Shown: piece after piece, positions 49,730 to 62,877 of the stretch | Layout: every line of letters begins with the position of its first letter | Numbering within the stretch: the stretch's first letter is position 1 | NCBI GenBank assembly: GCA_032718565.1 | Contig: JAVGVS010000159.1 | Location: forward strand, 499,901 to 563,900 | Source of the DNA: Distichodus sexfasciatus | Taxonomy: Eukaryota; Chordata; Actinopteri; Characiformes; Distichodontidae | Direction of reading: 5' to 3' | Length of the DNA stretch: 64,000 nucleotides | The notes under the pieces: generated by a model | What the model was told of the DNA's origin: nothing | The model's database searches: none | The model's input: the letters and a program-made list of their open reading frames with translations, nothing else | Program-made: the position numbers and the translations under genes

Positions 49730-50274
49730 CAGTGATGAGAAGGTTACTTTAAAAATGTGTACAGAATACATGCACTAAAATGTAATGTAGAACATATTCC
49801 GTTAGATTACTCAATGTGACTAACGTATTCTGAATACTTTGGATTACTTCCCGATGTCTTGCTTTTTACAACTGTATCGCTCCCTTCATATTCCACTCTC
49901 TTTCTTCATTTAATGTGAAGTGTTGTCTGAATTTCCAAGACAGAAGTGCGCTCTTGCCCTGACTCTGTGGTGTTGGCTCCAGCTCTGACTCCTCCATTGT
50001 GTGACTGCAGCAGCTTACATTAGATGGACGTTAACATTAGCATCTTTGGTTGCGTGCTCTGAAGGGCTTCCGGTAATGGATGGAATTGCCGTAATGTATT
50101 AGAGAGAGGATAAACATGTGAAACAGGAAAATACTGTCATGTAATCCATTATTTTTCACAATGTAACTGTATTCCGATTACCATCTATTTAAACTGTAAC
50201 GGAATACAGTAACCCATAATTTGTAATCTGAATACGTAACGTCGGTACATGTATTGCATTACTCCCCAACCGTA
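49730..50274. mobile_element. hAT-like non-autonomous DNA transposon
   Basis: The ends CAGTGATGAGAAGGTTACTTT and GTATTGCATTACTCCCCAACCG are decayed inverted repeats of a widespread fish family with CAGTGTTGGG-type ends. The interior repeats ATTCCGTTA and GTAATCTGAATACGTAACG phrases. A one-mismatch 8-bp duplication bounds it (GTAGTGGC at 49722-49729, GTAATGGC at 50275-50282). Confidence 0.8.
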
Positions 50275-50282
50275 GTAATGGC

Positions 50283-51269
50283 AAACTTGTAGTGAACTTG
50301 CCAGGTGCACAAAGTTTGCCACAAACCTAGTTTGCATTTGAAAAAATATGACCTTGCTGCAAATTCGGGGCAAAGATTAACAGCAGCTTTTTGCCAGAAG
50401 CCTAAATTTTTTGTAAGGGAATGATCAATGACGACCAATGACAGTGACAACAATGAAATTGAACTGAAAGGTATTCCAACGAATGGATAAACATCACTTA
50501 GGTATCAAAATATTATGCAACAAACAAATGTAACTTTCATTTGCACCAAATGGTGACCACATGTGCGTATTAACCATGCCTTGAGCATACTTTGCTTGTA
50601 ATGGAAAAGTTCATTAGCTGTAGTGATTGTTGATAAATTTCCTACATGGGTGGCCAGCCAGTTATACGTGAAGGTGTGACTCAAGTGCATGTTGAGGTTC
50701 ATACGGTTCATCTAACTTGTCAACGTCCCTGGACACCTTGCCACAGTCTGGGACAAGCGTCAGACCAAACACAAACCGCTCCCTGTTTTATCCCTCAACA
50801 CTATCAACAGCTGGCCCTTCTCTGCCAACGTCTCCCATGGCCTACATAGTTGCTCGGCACGTTTGGAGCGAGCGAGCGAGCACAGATGGATGTGTGCCCA
50901 GGCATGGAAAAAAAAAAATGAAGCGAATAAACGGCGTAATGAAAGCATGATGGAGCGGTGTAGAGCCAGTTCAAGCCATCGATGAGAATGCCTCCAGGAT
51001 AGGAAGATGTACTGCAGTGTGCGTGCTGGGGGCTGGACGGGCGCCATGTTGTTGAAAGAACAAGACTTTCAGCTGGACCAACCAGAAGCCCAACATTCTC
51101 TATTCCCACATTAGCTGGGCAAAACAGACAAACCCCTAACCTCAAGGTCCTCCTCGACTGGGGGGCCAACCAGATGCCTCATTTCCTCATCTTCAAATAT
51201 AAGCAGCATATGACAGCACTCATCACCTCAAACATGCTATCTACAGGTCCTTCAGTTTCACCCAAACCT
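50283..51269. other. intergenic sequence, no gene seen
   Basis: Overlapping minus-strand frames at 50760-51169 look like no known protein. TTTGCCA-rich phrases flank the upstream hAT element (also near 15.9-16.1 kb) and may be an old repeat. Confidence 0.5.
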
Positions 51270-51274
51270 CAACC

Positions 51275-51450
51275 TCAAGGTTAGCTGAGTCGGTAGAGCC
51301 TGTGGGGAGGTGGTCCAAGTCACTTAAGGTTGGCAGTTTGAATCCCAGGAACCGCTGTTGGGCAAGGCCCTTAATCCAAAATTGCTCTAAAGGCACTGTC
51401 CCTGAAATTATTCTGGATAAATGTCTGTTAAGTGCCATAAATGTACCACT
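51275..51450 (+). mobile_element. tRNA-derived SINE
   Basis: A-box-like TTAGCTGAGTCGGTAGAGC and B-box-like AGTTTGAATCCC are followed by GGGCAAGGCCCTTAATCC and the tail GGATAAATGTCTGTTAAGTGCC. This is a different family from the 37-kb copies. Confidence 0.8.
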
Positions 51451-53612
51451 TGCCCCAGCTGTTGAGAGAGTGGAGATGGGCTAGATTAGTGTTTCTCAAC
51501 ACTAGGTAAGCCGCCGTTAAACATAGCGGCTTACATTTCCTTATTAAATTTTCCCTGGAGCAACTTTGAGAGTTTTGGTCAGTAGTCCAGTACTGGTTGT
51601 TCTTGCAGTAGCACATAACCTACAGTTCATCCTCCTGGTCAATAGGCAAGTATGCTAGCACTTGGCCACCACTCAGAGACTTGAGATCCCACCACAAGGT
51701 TTGTCCCATCTTTAAACGTTAAGCAAGTAACAATCACTGACATCAACTTACAATTTCACCAAGTGTATCATTCACTACAAATTAATTCCTCTTCTTCTTA
51801 ATAACTCTGCCGACCTCAGGAATGTAAGCTTTGCTTAACAAAGAAGTAATGACATGCAGCTTCCGCGTGGGTTCATATGGACGCCCACCTGCCTTGTATC
51901 TGGGACGGGAGATAGAACGATAATTTTAATCAGATAATAACAACTTGTAGGCCTATTATTATTCATTTCGACTCATAATCACTACTGGTTTGTGTTAAGT
52001 GCATGCCTGCACTAGTTTCTTATATGAAAGAAAACTATGTAATTATAGAGGGGGCTCAGGTGGCTAAAGCCCCACTAAAATGGACCTAACGACATCGAAC
52101 CTAACGTACAAGAAAATGAAAGCACATAATATAAAAACTTTGAATCAAGTGTTTTTTATAAATGGCTAACAATCAGTAAAACCAGCAAAACTTTTAGTAC
52201 TTAAGTATTTAAAGAGCCCTTTACTTTTACTCAAGTGAACTATAGGTTTGAGGTACTTGAGGTCCAAAGGTCCCTCTTTTGTACCGTCTCTCTCCCTCGA
52301 GCTCTGTCCAGAGTGCACAGTTAGAGCGCTAAGCAGAAAACACACAGAAAAGCACGTCTCACAAAGATGATATATGCAAAAAGGGAAACAAAAGTCAGTC
52401 TCACAGAAATGATGCATGAAGCTCTCAGAGTGCTTCTCTAACGCTTCCTGTTGTTGCTTAATTGGTCTCTTTGAAAGGTACAGTTCTGATGCAAAACCGT
52501 GTGTGTGTGTGTGTACTTTAGACATTGTCGGAAAGACTGTTGTGCGTCATCACAGCGATTCAGACTCATTTCCTTTATTTCATCTTTTTTTTCATCCACA
52601 TTGACACTCGGAGTTGTACGTCTTTTCAGCCATAATGGACCTGCAAACAATGAACGCAGTTACTGCAGTTCAGACAGGGTTTAAAAATCAAGACTTAATG
52701 AGTTGAGCAGACTCATTACTTTGGAGCACAGTATCCTTATCGTTCCCGCATAACAGAATAACATACGCGGCTGTTACGTGACAACATTTTAGATAAGCCT
52801 AAGAACTGTAAATGCAAAATCTTCTCTTTTCATCCTGTTATTTTACGTGGCTGCGTTTTTTGCTTTTCAAATTACTATAATGACCTGTAATAGCATGCTT
52901 TCAATAACCTGTATCTAATATTGTGAGAGAGTCGTAAAGGTCTCACACAAATGTCAGCCTGCTAGAGAGCAGCTTCTTTACGTGTGGTGACTCACTGTGG
53001 CTTTCGCATTAGCTACGTTTCTGCTCCGTATCGACCGGCATCGCAGGACGCAGAACAGCTCACCCACGCTTCCCTTGATGCCACATCGGAGTGCATGGCT
53101 TTCTCAGGAGAATGGATGTTTGTCTTCTATGAAAGTGATTACCAAGGGCATCGTGTTGAAATGAAATCGTGACCCGCCGTGGATAGAAATGTATAATGTT
53201 GACGGTGGAAAACGTGCCTTCCTCTGCCCTCGCTGCTCTATATCACAAACTTCCTGCCCTTCAAATTTGTGATTGTCGTGTGCTGGTTTGATACTGAATA
53301 CAACCAAGCTTAAACTGCTTTGCCAAGCTGGTAGTCCATTACAAGGTATATTTTGCATCAAGATTGACAAAGATTCTACCAAATTGCAGTTTGACATGTT
53401 AATTTATGTTGCTAAAGCATTCAGGTTTGCTTTGGGCAAGGTTATCCTTTTAGCTTCAACAGCTGCAAAAGAAATATGGATATTTTTATGCTAGCTGTAT
53501 TGGAGCAACCAATTCAAGCAAACAAATATTCTGGTGCTTTTTGCGACACTGCAAGCTAGTATACCATGGCTAGCTAGTATGCTAATGTTAGCTAAAAGGG
53601 GAGCATGCTCAT
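51451..53612. other. intergenic sequence, no gene seen
   Basis: A short (GT)n tract lies at about 52499-52513. No exon is recognised. The frames are short and without family motifs. Confidence 0.5.
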
Positions 53613-54132
53613 TAGGGGTGTAACAAATAGTTCAATGGCTTTTTGCATTTGGTTTAAATCAGCATATGATATTGTCTCATGTGGATCACTAGAAGTGTGA
53701 ACCTTCACTGCTCTCACAATGCAATTCAATTACGATTATTAGATTCGATTCAGTGCGATATCGCGATGCAGCCCTTCAATATTTCTACATTATTTCACAT
53801 TGCACGCAAATTGCAGATTGCAGATCGTGCAGCCATAGTTGCTAGCGTGATGTTCTTTTTAACTAGTATTTTTATGTCGTAGCAAGAAAATCACCAAGCA
53901 ATGTCATTATGATTTTTGCGTTAAATTCATTATTCGTAAACGTCATCTGGAAATGTTTTGAAAAATGAAAAGAAGGAATAATTTTTAAAAAGTGGACCAC
54001 CTGCAGTTCCGCCGCAGACCACTCGTTTGAAATCCTCTGTTGCAATCGAATATGGTCTGCCACAGCATCGATGCAGAATCGTCCACATCTGCATCGCGAT
54101 GCATCGAATATGCGATTCATTTCAACCCCCTA
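53613..54132. mobile_element. hAT-like element, longer relative of the stc1-intron MITE
   Basis: The ends TAGGGGTG and AACCCCCTA are inverted repeats. Reverse-complemented, the right 80 bp matches the 24.4-kb MITE, including GATGCATCGCGATGCAG and GGACGATTCTGCATCGATGC. No transposase frame is present and no clear target duplication is visible. Confidence 0.75.
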
Positions 54133-54854
54133 TTGATCGCTGGCTTCTGAATTGAATCAAATCGAATCGTATCAAGGCAGACTTCATGATATCGGCAGAC
54201 ATCAAATTGTTGTCCGTTGAATTGATGTATCGTGATGAAACTTGTGATTTACAGGCAACATTTTAAAATCATGGCCTCCATATACACCAAGATCCTTAAT
54301 TGTCCAATTAGTTAATTAGTTATATCAAGTGTTCTGTAGTTTAGAAAACATGAATCTGTGCAGAACATTGGCCCTCGGTTTGAGAAAAGCTGCTTTACTG
54401 CGAGGAACATTGTCTTGAAACAAAAACGTCACATCCCGTCTCCCACCCACTTTGGCGGCTATAACATTTTTTTCCACGCTTGCGTGACCGCACCATTGTT
54501 CTACTCATAAATAAAATGGATCTTTATGTTCCAGATGAGTTATAATGTGGTTTCTTAAAGTTAAAGGTCGAGAGGTGACCTGGCCACATGATTTTTAGCA
54601 TGGAGTTTGGGTTTAAAACAACAGGAATTTGGGGTTTCCTAATGTCTTCTGATCTCTCTGACTGGCCTGTTTGATCTGTTGAGTTTATGTAGTAGCTTGT
54701 CTTCCAGAGCCCCTGCCCTGTCAGACCTCATGGGATCTTGCGAGAGGAAGCGCGGTTTTCCGCCAAACCCTGATGAATGCATGGTCACAATTCTGAAAAA
54801 GCAAAGGATCAGAGAGGAAAAGCAGGGCTCCTGCCACTATTCGGAAAGGAAGGC
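54133..54854. other. intergenic sequence, no gene seen
   Basis: The first 110 bp still contains hAT-like phrases (AATTGAATCAAATCGAATCG). The remainder looks unique. Confidence 0.5.
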
Positions 54855-54862
54855 CTGACTCT

Positions 54863-55180
54863 TAGGGCTGGTCAATGAATCGAAAAGTTTATTGAAGCTC
54901 ATATTCAGAATCTCTAACTGATGATCGCCGATTGATTATTTTGAAAATTCGGAATTTTAACACTTTCTCCAGTGTCTTTTCATGTACTGTCCCCTTAAAA
55001 CATATGTTCATAGACGCGAAAACATCTATATATTTTCTTCAGTTATTATTTTAAAATCACAAAGACATGCATTCGTTCATTAGAAAATATATATCAACTT
55101 TAATAGTTGGCCATATTTAACCTTGTCAGTAAGCTATGAAACCAAAAACCCAAATGTTCAATTAATCGCGCCCAGCCCTA
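54863..55180. mobile_element. hAT MITE
   Basis: The 318-bp element has ends TAGGGCTGG and CCAGCCCTA, perfect inverted repeats. It is bounded by an 8-bp duplication with one mismatch (CTGACTCT at 54855-54862, GTGACTCT at 55181-55188). It has no coding capacity. Confidence 0.88.
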
Positions 55181-55667
55181 GTGACTCTACCACATGCAAA
55201 TATATCATATTATGAAAAAGACGGAACACAGAAGTCATGCCAAAGGTCCAAGAAGTACTAAATTAGCTCAGTGCTCAGTGTTAACATAGACTTTGTGAAA
55301 TTTATAGTAAGCCCTCGCATCCGAAAACACAAATGAGACGCTGGGAACGGCACTGCTTCCATAATAAAATGCTAGTTTTTCTCAAGACATGTTTTCTTTT
55401 TGTTCACCAGTCGTTTCAAGCAATTGGCCACAATGATCATGGCAAACTTGAAAGTGGTTATTAAAAGATCAAGCCATAAAAAGACAAAAATATTTTATTA
55501 GTCAGGAAGACACTGAGGCTTGGTGGAATATGAAATATTAATAGAGTAGCCCTTTACCAAAAACGTTGGGGTTTGAAAAGGTCTTTAAACCGCAAGTTGC
55601 TCCAGAGAGACTGTAAGTAGGAAAAGTAAGTTGCTCTGGATAAGCACCTTTAATATCTAAGATTTTT

Positions 55668-55698
55668 TCAATCTATCTATCTACGGTTAGGGTTACGG

Positions 55699-55740
<42 letters not shown>

Positions 55741-55800
55741 GGGTTAGGGTTACGGTGTCTATCTGTCTATCTATCTGTCTATTTGTCTATCTATCTATTT
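55668..55800. repeat. (TATC)n array with telomere-like inserts
   Basis: The tetranucleotide array is interrupted by two copies of GGTTAGGGTTACGGT (about 55685-55699 and 55742-55756), each containing the vertebrate telomeric hexamer TTAGGG once. Confidence 0.9.
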
Positions 55801-57904
55801 AACATTAGAAAATCACTGTAAATTATTTCCATTTAATCGTCTCTGGAAGGTACGGCATTTGTGCGTGTGGTGAGATTTTCCGCGAGTGAAATCCAGAGAG
55901 TAAGGTGCAGGGAATGAGGTATTTGTCCCTTTTTGTTGAGGTTAAGATGCTCTGTTTGCTTCCAGCTGTCTGGGAGTCGCATGTGCTGAGGGCTTCTTTG
56001 CGGGAGCAAATCGGAGAAGCTTTTCTGCTACTTCAAAGGCGTAACCCTCGGGCCCGGTGCATTGCGCCGCATGGTGTGCCATTAACATATGGACTTCTGG
56101 GAAAGGGAATTAAAAATGCACGTCTGCACTTGGAGGTTAGACTTCCCTGGAACTGACGCCTGGGACCAGACCATCTACTCTGGTGGTTGTGTGGGAATTA
56201 TTTTCACTTTAGTCATTTATTTTCATTCTCTCAAATATGGTTTATTGTTAATGAGGTACCAGCAGTAGAGGAGAAGTGTTGTGAGACGTTTACCTCAGTC
56301 AGAAAGGTCTCGGTCAGTAAAGTTGGTTTGATGGACCACGGCCAACATCACATCCCACATATTTGATATATGATTGCGGTCAGCAATCACATATTATCAC
56401 TTTTTCTGAGCGCTACTTCTCCTACAGTTTTGGGGCTAGAAACTTTGTTCCAATTCTGAAACGTTCGGCCTATTGCGGTATGGATTGCTCGTTTGCATGT
56501 TTGTGATACATGCACTCGTTGGCAAATTCGGTCAATTCTTTCGTCCATTTTTCCCCCCTATAAACTAACATGGAGCTCAAATTTTGACACTACTGCATGG
56601 CCACCGTTCTTCCCAAAGCCACTAAATTTGACGTGTTTCGAGGGTTCATGGGCCTCTTCACATATCTGTAGCTGTCATGACCCGCACTGATTCTTTTTTC
56701 CTGTCGTTTTTTTTTCCCATAGGAACCCATTTGTTTTCTCCCATTAAGAATACATGGGATTTGAGACTCGAAAGCTTTTCTTAGTCTGTTAGTCGACGCG
56801 GTTCTTACGCCGCCTCAGACCACCTCAGTGAACACGCATCTGAGTCTGTTTTGACCCGTACTCGTCTTTTTCTTGCTTTTGTCATCCCTCGTTCTTTTCC
56901 CATTCACTTCAACGCATTTTAATCAAAGTTGTTCTACGCTACTCTAATAAAGGCTCGAAAACTTGAGCAATGACATTGGCTTTTTCTTGCAGAAAATGTT
57001 CAAATAACGTTACATTTATACCATTTATAAAATCCTCTTATTAAGAGCAACTTGCATTTCCCAGTTATATGGACAGTTTCCTTGGCGCAGATAAGGGTCA
57101 AGGTTCTTGCTCTGGTGGATTTTAGGCTGGAAACCCCAATCTTATGGTCAACAAGACCACAGTCTTGTGGAATCACTACAACATCACCACAATATTGCTG
57201 ACCCATTTGAAGACCTAATTTCTATTGCCATTTGCACTGCACTCAGCGACGCCATGCAGCAAGGCTTATATAAGGCCATATAGACGTCACCAAAACATTC
57301 AGTGACATGTTAAATAAAGTTTTGGGGTCTCTTAGACTTAGCTGATGCTTATTTCATCTTATTTCAAAATTTACATTTCCTAACGACACCGCTGTAACAG
57401 ACAGGTTTTATGATCTTTTCCCTTGGCCAAGAGGCCCCCTGTCGAAGGTTATCTTATCAATGGACGCTTGTGGACAGTGGCACTGTTCCATGGCTCTGTG
57501 TATCATTAACCTCCCAGTTGCACTAACTTGCACATACACACAAACACACACACCTCCCTGACCGGATTTGTGGGGTTTTTTGCCGTCGGCCACTGTCAGT
57601 CGTCCTTGCTGGCATTTCAAGAAAGTGCGCAATCGTGCGACTCAGATTTCACCGTGCCAATTGTCACAAGCCCATGCCATTCAACTCTGACACAAAATAT
57701 TACGCATTACTTGCAATGGTAGAAGGTCAGTGCACATATTAGTCATTGTGAATGTCTGCACCCGTGTTTGGGAATTCAGGTCATTCAGGTCAGGTCATCA
57801 CTAGACCTTAATATGCCTCTGTACTACAATATATGTGCAAATAGATGATACTGGCAGTGTTGGATTAAACAGGCATTCAAATATAAACTTCAGTTCCTCC
57901 AGCA

Positions 57905-58072
57905 AACTCATGTGCAAGGTACCGTTCCCAAGCACCGCTCCCAGGGCGCTGACCTTGTTAGCTGCCCTCTGCTCTTTCACGGATGGGTCAAATTTAGAGG
58001 TCACATTTTGTTGTGGTGCATTTGTGTGCTGTGCTGTGGTGTGTTCACAATGACACATAATCACTCACTTGC
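57905..58072 (+). mobile_element. 5'-truncated tRNA-derived SINE
   Basis: It starts mid-element (ACTCATGTGCAAGGTACCG) and continues through TTCACGGATGGGTCAAAT to GTTCACAATGACACATAATC. It is the same family as the 37-kb copies but lacks the Pol III promoter half. Confidence 0.85.
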
Positions 58073-58095
58073 ACATTTTGATAACATTTCCTAGC

Positions 58096-58738
58096 ATATG
58101 TGACTCTGCACGACAAAACCAGTTGCTTGTCGCAAATTTTCGAAATTGAGTTATTATGTTTTCGTGAAAGGGCATAAATCAAGCTTCAAAACGATACCTA
58201 CATCGAATGAACCAGAAGACATATGACTGAAATATCAACATTCAAAGGAGTCGGGTTTCTCCTGTCACGCCAAGTGAGAAACGGAGAAATCTGCCTTTGA
58301 AGTTGACTATCGACGTAGCACTCACAGACGCTTGGTGCGTTCGCGGCTACGTTTGTATTTACGGTAGCCTACGCTGCATTCACAGCCACACGGATAGCCT
58401 ACCTGCGTTAGGTTAACTGAACTCGGGAGACGGAGATGGATTCCGGAGAAATATCTTCACGCTAGTCAACCAGTGGATTTACCGTAAATATTGGAGTAGA
58501 GCGGTCAAAACAGAAACTTATAACATTCTGCTGGAATTGAATTCCTCACCTCAAGAAAGTCAGATTTGTAGGATGGAAAGGGTAAGTTTTTCAGCCAAAT
58601 TTATTCACAACACTACAGTATAGACCTTCCACTGTTTCAGAAAAATCCAAAATTTTACCCCACGCAACACAAACGGTCGTTTTTCTCGGAAACCTCTGTT
58701 GCGACAAGTGCCTGGTTTTGCCGTGCAGAGTCACATAT
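58096..58738. mobile_element. non-autonomous DNA transposon with long inverted repeats
   Basis: The ends ATATGTGACTCTGCACG and CGTGCAGAGTCACATAT (one-base variant) extend to inverted repeats of about 40 bp (ACAAAACCAG ... CTTGTCGCAA). The ends resemble a very common zebrafish-type repeat. There is no transposase frame. An internal 120 bp (about 58474-58595) recurs at 62453-62573. Confidence 0.85.
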
Positions 58739-59814
58739 TTGTTCCAATCCATTGCAGTGCACTTTAACATTTTACATGCTTATTATTCAAGGATGTTTAA
58801 ACTTTCAAGCCCGAACATCTACAGTATAATCAATACAGATATTAATAATCGTTGGTTTTCACATTTGGTTTTGATTTTACAGCTGCCATATTGGTTGCGC
58901 TGAACTGTTTGGATGTGATGGTTTGTGGTAGTTAGTTGAGTGCATGTCCTGTATTAAAATGTTGGATATTGTCTGGCCAGGCTTCTTGCCCCAGTGGTCA
59001 GACTGGGTGGAGGCGCTGGCTCAGGGCTTCACAGAATGCAGAATGTCCAGTCTGAGGTATTTTTTTGTTATTCTGCTCACTTCCAAAGTTCATACTGTGC
59101 TCGTATATTCGCCCCAAGCTTTCCCATTGCTCAAATTAGACATTAGGAAGGAATGTTGTTTCCTTCATTTTGTGTCTGGGTGTTATTTTAGGATTGATAA
59201 GCATATTTCTGGGCTTTTTGAAGAAACAGAAGGTACATAAATAGTAACTGTATATTAATAAAGGATGGTATGGGAAATTGTGTCAAACAATTCATTGTAA
59301 CAATGATATTTAATAATAATTGGAAATGATTTGATTAGTATTTGATTGATGTGTTGTGTGTAAAACGGCTCGTGCAAACGAACTGAGGATGTAAAAAGTT
59401 AAACAGCTTTTGATAACTAGACTCAGGCACGCGCCTCGTTTTCCAGCGCTCACGAAACCCTGCTAATGCAAGTCATGCAGCAGTTCTGGCAGACTAAAGG
59501 TCTGTGTGGGATCCATTTAAAAACTGCACATTTTTAAGTGTACTTCTCTTCTGTGCAGGTACAAACTGGTATGATATTCAGCACAGCGTTTTAGACCCGC
59601 ACCCAGGGCCGGCACATCTCTCCCTCAAAATACTTTACCACCAAAAATCTCAACTGAGGACACATTCCATAAATACATGGGTTATTATTGTGCGAATGAG
59701 TGAAAGCTCTTTTATGCATTGTTTTTGACTCATGATCTAAAAATGATGTGTAACTTGATTAATTAATGAATATTTTTCTTGTGCGAACATTCCTTAGACA
59801 TAGTGATTACTAAC
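58739..59814. other. intergenic sequence, no gene seen
   Basis: A 98-codon plus-strand frame (58944-59240) has no family resemblance. Otherwise AT-rich. Confidence 0.5.
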
Positions 59815-59817
59815 TAA

Positions 59818-60306
59818 GGGCCTGTGTCCACAAAACATGTTTTTTTTTCCACTGGGAGCGGTCAAAACCTCACTTCCAGAGCGCTTTCTCTCGACGAAAT
59901 GCGCCATCGGGCATTTCCGCGTTCGTTCCTATTTCACCGTGTTTCTTTGAGATCGCCAACAAGATAGAGAGAAATTGCAACTTAGCATTAGTGGCAGCGT
60001 TTGAAATGTATTCTCACGTGTCTTCGCCACGAGACTGGGTGCATGAAATAAGCCGTGCAAGTACCAACGATTTATATGTCCCGCCCCTTACTCGATTTTG
60101 ATTGGCTAGCAAGAGACAAGTGACATTGACGAGCGCAGTGCTGTTTTAAAAGTTGAACGGATTTCAACTTAAAGTGCTCTGAGTGCTGCGGCAAAAAAAG
60201 GTCTTCTCCGGCTTCTTCTTCTCTTTCCCACTGGAGACGCTTAACGCTCTGAACGCTGAAGCTCATAGGATTTTTGTTAAAAATAGGGTTAGGTGGACAC
60301 AGGCCC
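59818..60306. mobile_element. PIF/Harbinger-like MITE (family A)
   Basis: The 489-bp element has perfect inverted ends GGGCCTGTGTCCAC and GTGGACACAGGCCC. Each is flanked by TAA (59815-59817 and 60307-60309), fitting the 3-bp TWA target duplication of PIF/Harbinger transposons. No transposase frame is present. Confidence 0.85.
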
Positions 60307-60309
60307 TAA

Positions 60310-62344
60310 AGCTATGCCTGCCGCTAAATCTAAGCCCAACTATAGCCATTGCATTGAAAATGAAAAATTTCTGCTCTTTTAGTTTTCTTACAATGATTTT
60401 AATGCAAAAGACGTCTTAGCAAAGAACGAACTGAGTAGGTCTGTCCATAATCTGAAAGTACAGAGTTTGAAATTCAGAGTCAGAACACCCTCCACACACA
60501 CACACACCTCTTTCTTCTCCTTGCTGTTGTCTTTGCACACACAGGTAAAGCTCTGGAAGGGATGTTTATTAATGGAAGCCTCACTGACAGCAAAGCTATT
60601 TACAACTACCAATTATGGCGAGAGGGGGAGCGAGGGAGGAACGCTGCAACACTTTCCATCAATCCATCAGAGCTGCAGCTATGTGTGGTGGAAAGCAAAA
60701 CACACACGCAGGCAGATCCCCCTTCTGCTATTACAGGGCTTTGTTTAGCACCGGATATTAGACGAGCAGATTATGAAGCGCCGGGAGTTAAGGCAAGAGT
60801 TAAAAATACAAACAGCGCGCACACAAAAGGAGATGAGCGATTCGGGCCCGACTCCCCGAACGGGGTACTGAAATAGGACACGTCTCTCATCTTTGGGCCA
60901 TGACGAGACACGGTTGAGTTAGTGGATACACGGAAAAGACAGCGGCACGGTTTTCTGAACTTCTGTAGAACCGGCATTCGACCATAAAACAAGATACATT
61001 CTGGTAAAGGTGATCATGCTTTACTTGTTTCAGTCAAAATGTGAATTATTTTAAGAACAACAGCCAAAACTGATTATTCTATTTGATTTCTGTTGTAAAA
61101 TTTGCTTTGAGAATCCTAATTTTATGTGAGAATTTTTAGTCCAACTTGACCGATAAATGACAAATTATAATTACAAATTGTAATTGTAAATAGTTACAAT
61201 TATGAGTACATTTGCCAGACAAATGAAAGACATTGAAATTAGGTTAAAATTGAGTTGCTGCTGTGAAATTTGGCCAAATGTTCAAGTTTTATTTTTTTCT
61301 TTTGTGGATCTGGTCAAGTTTTAAAACCATTTTGACCATGAGATGAATCTGAAAATTGAGATGTTTTATCATATGACACTGTTTGAAGAAAAAGTAGTAT
61401 TTTATCCAACGCCTGCATAGTTTTGGGATATATGCAGCTGTAAGATGGAGTCAGAGGAAGGAGTCCAACCGGGGCGAAGAGTGAAGCAAGAATCCGAAGC
61501 CATGACATAGCTTCAATGTAGTTAGCTCCTTTTTCTCTGTACCTTGTAGTGTAGCTTCTTGCTCTATTAAAACTGTAGCTTGGCTGTAGCTCAGCTTCTT
61601 AAAATCATAAGCATTTAGCTTGAAGAGCGACAACTTAAAAGTTGCTTCCCCCAACACTGGCAGTGACGACGCAAGCACGCAATACACCGATTAATTTAGC
61701 CTGAGATTGTGCTGAAACTGCTGCTGCTCCTCACCTCTCATGTGAACTCATGTGTTCTTTCAGCCCAGAACCTACGTGAGTCGATAGCTACAGCTTGCAA
61801 CTGCTTTTTATTAAGCTTGACGTTTGTTGCCTAGCCTCTCGTTGTGTAATTGAACCGTTCACGTGTTTTCCATTCCGATATTTGCACTCGTCTGCTGCCT
61901 TATGTTTGACCAAACCTTTGCATGCGCCGTGATGGCTCAGGTTCTCTCGCCTGCCATGTCACTGCAGAACTGATGGAGTGGTTCTAAAGATGACAAATGG
62001 ATGAAAGTGGATTAGGGCGAAGCGTGAGAGGACGGGAGCTAGCGTCAAAACCCAGGGCTACGTAATGGAAAATGCCGGTGGACCTAGTCCACCTCCCTGC
62101 GCGAAGACTCCGCGTCTCCGTCATGGGCCTCTGAAGCCACATCTCAAATGTTTTTCGTGTTCTGATGGTTGGCATTCGCCAAATGGTGCAGAAAAAAACA
62201 GCTAAATATTTCCACACCGAATATCTCAAAGGTCATCTTTTATTCTGAAGTTGTGAGGGAGTGTAAATAATGTTTCTTTGCAAGTGTTCAGCTTCCTAAC
62301 AGACCTTCTTTTTATTATAATTCTTCTTATGGTTGCTTGATATT
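60310..62344. other. intergenic sequence, no gene seen
   Basis: Frames of up to about 100 codons at 60467-60876 and 61984-62229 match nothing I know. No repeat ends are recognised. Confidence 0.5.
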
Positions 62345-62347
62345 TTA

Positions 62348-62877
62348 GGGCCTGTTTACACATATGCAGATATTTTTATAAACACATTTTTAAAAATATG
62401 TGTGGGCCTTTCGTTTACACGTGAACAGAGTTTTAGTCACCTCAAAACTCAGATTTACCGTAAATATTGAAGTAGAGCGGTCAAAACAGAAACTTTTAAC
62501 ATTCTGCTGGAATTGAATTCCTCACCTCAAGAAGGTCGCGTTTTTAGGACGGAAAGGGTAAGTTTTTCCGCTGAAGGCGCTCTGAACGCTGAACCTCATA
62601 GGAATTTTATTAAAAATAGGCGAAACCATTTTTGGTGGACACAGGCCCAAATACTTTAAATTCCTTACAAACCACAAGTGGCTGTGGTAAACATGAAGAC
62701 GACTACTGTATCGTGATCCATGACGCAGACAAGTGGTAAACATTCAAGTTTGGGATCATTTTGTGTTCTAGTTTGTATAGAGTTTTTTTTTTAACCAAAT
62801 GTTGTGTAATGGTTGGTAATAAATGATCATATAAAAAATGTGTTTATAAAAATATCTGCATATTTGTAAACAGGCCC
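62348..62877. mobile_element. PIF/Harbinger-like element (family B), mosaic interior
   Basis: The ends GGGCCTGTTTACA and TGTAAACAGGCCC, extending inward over about 35 bp (ATATGCAGATATTTTTATAA), are flanked by TTA (62345-62347 and 62878-62880). The interior 62453-62651 is foreign: a 120-bp piece shared with the 58.1-kb element joined to the right end of family A. Confidence 0.85.

Larger units (their letters stand above)
55189..58095. other. intergenic sequence, no gene seen
   Basis: This contains the TATC microsatellite at 55.7 kb, a retroposon-tail-like phrase (AATCCTCTTATTAAGAGCAAC) at about 57030-57050 and a truncated SINE at 57.9 kb. No coding exon is recognised. Confidence 0.5.

Noticed and set aside
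50760..51169. Overlapping minus-strand frames of 95 and 121 codons
   Set aside because: Mutually exclusive frames on the same DNA with no domain; treated as chance.
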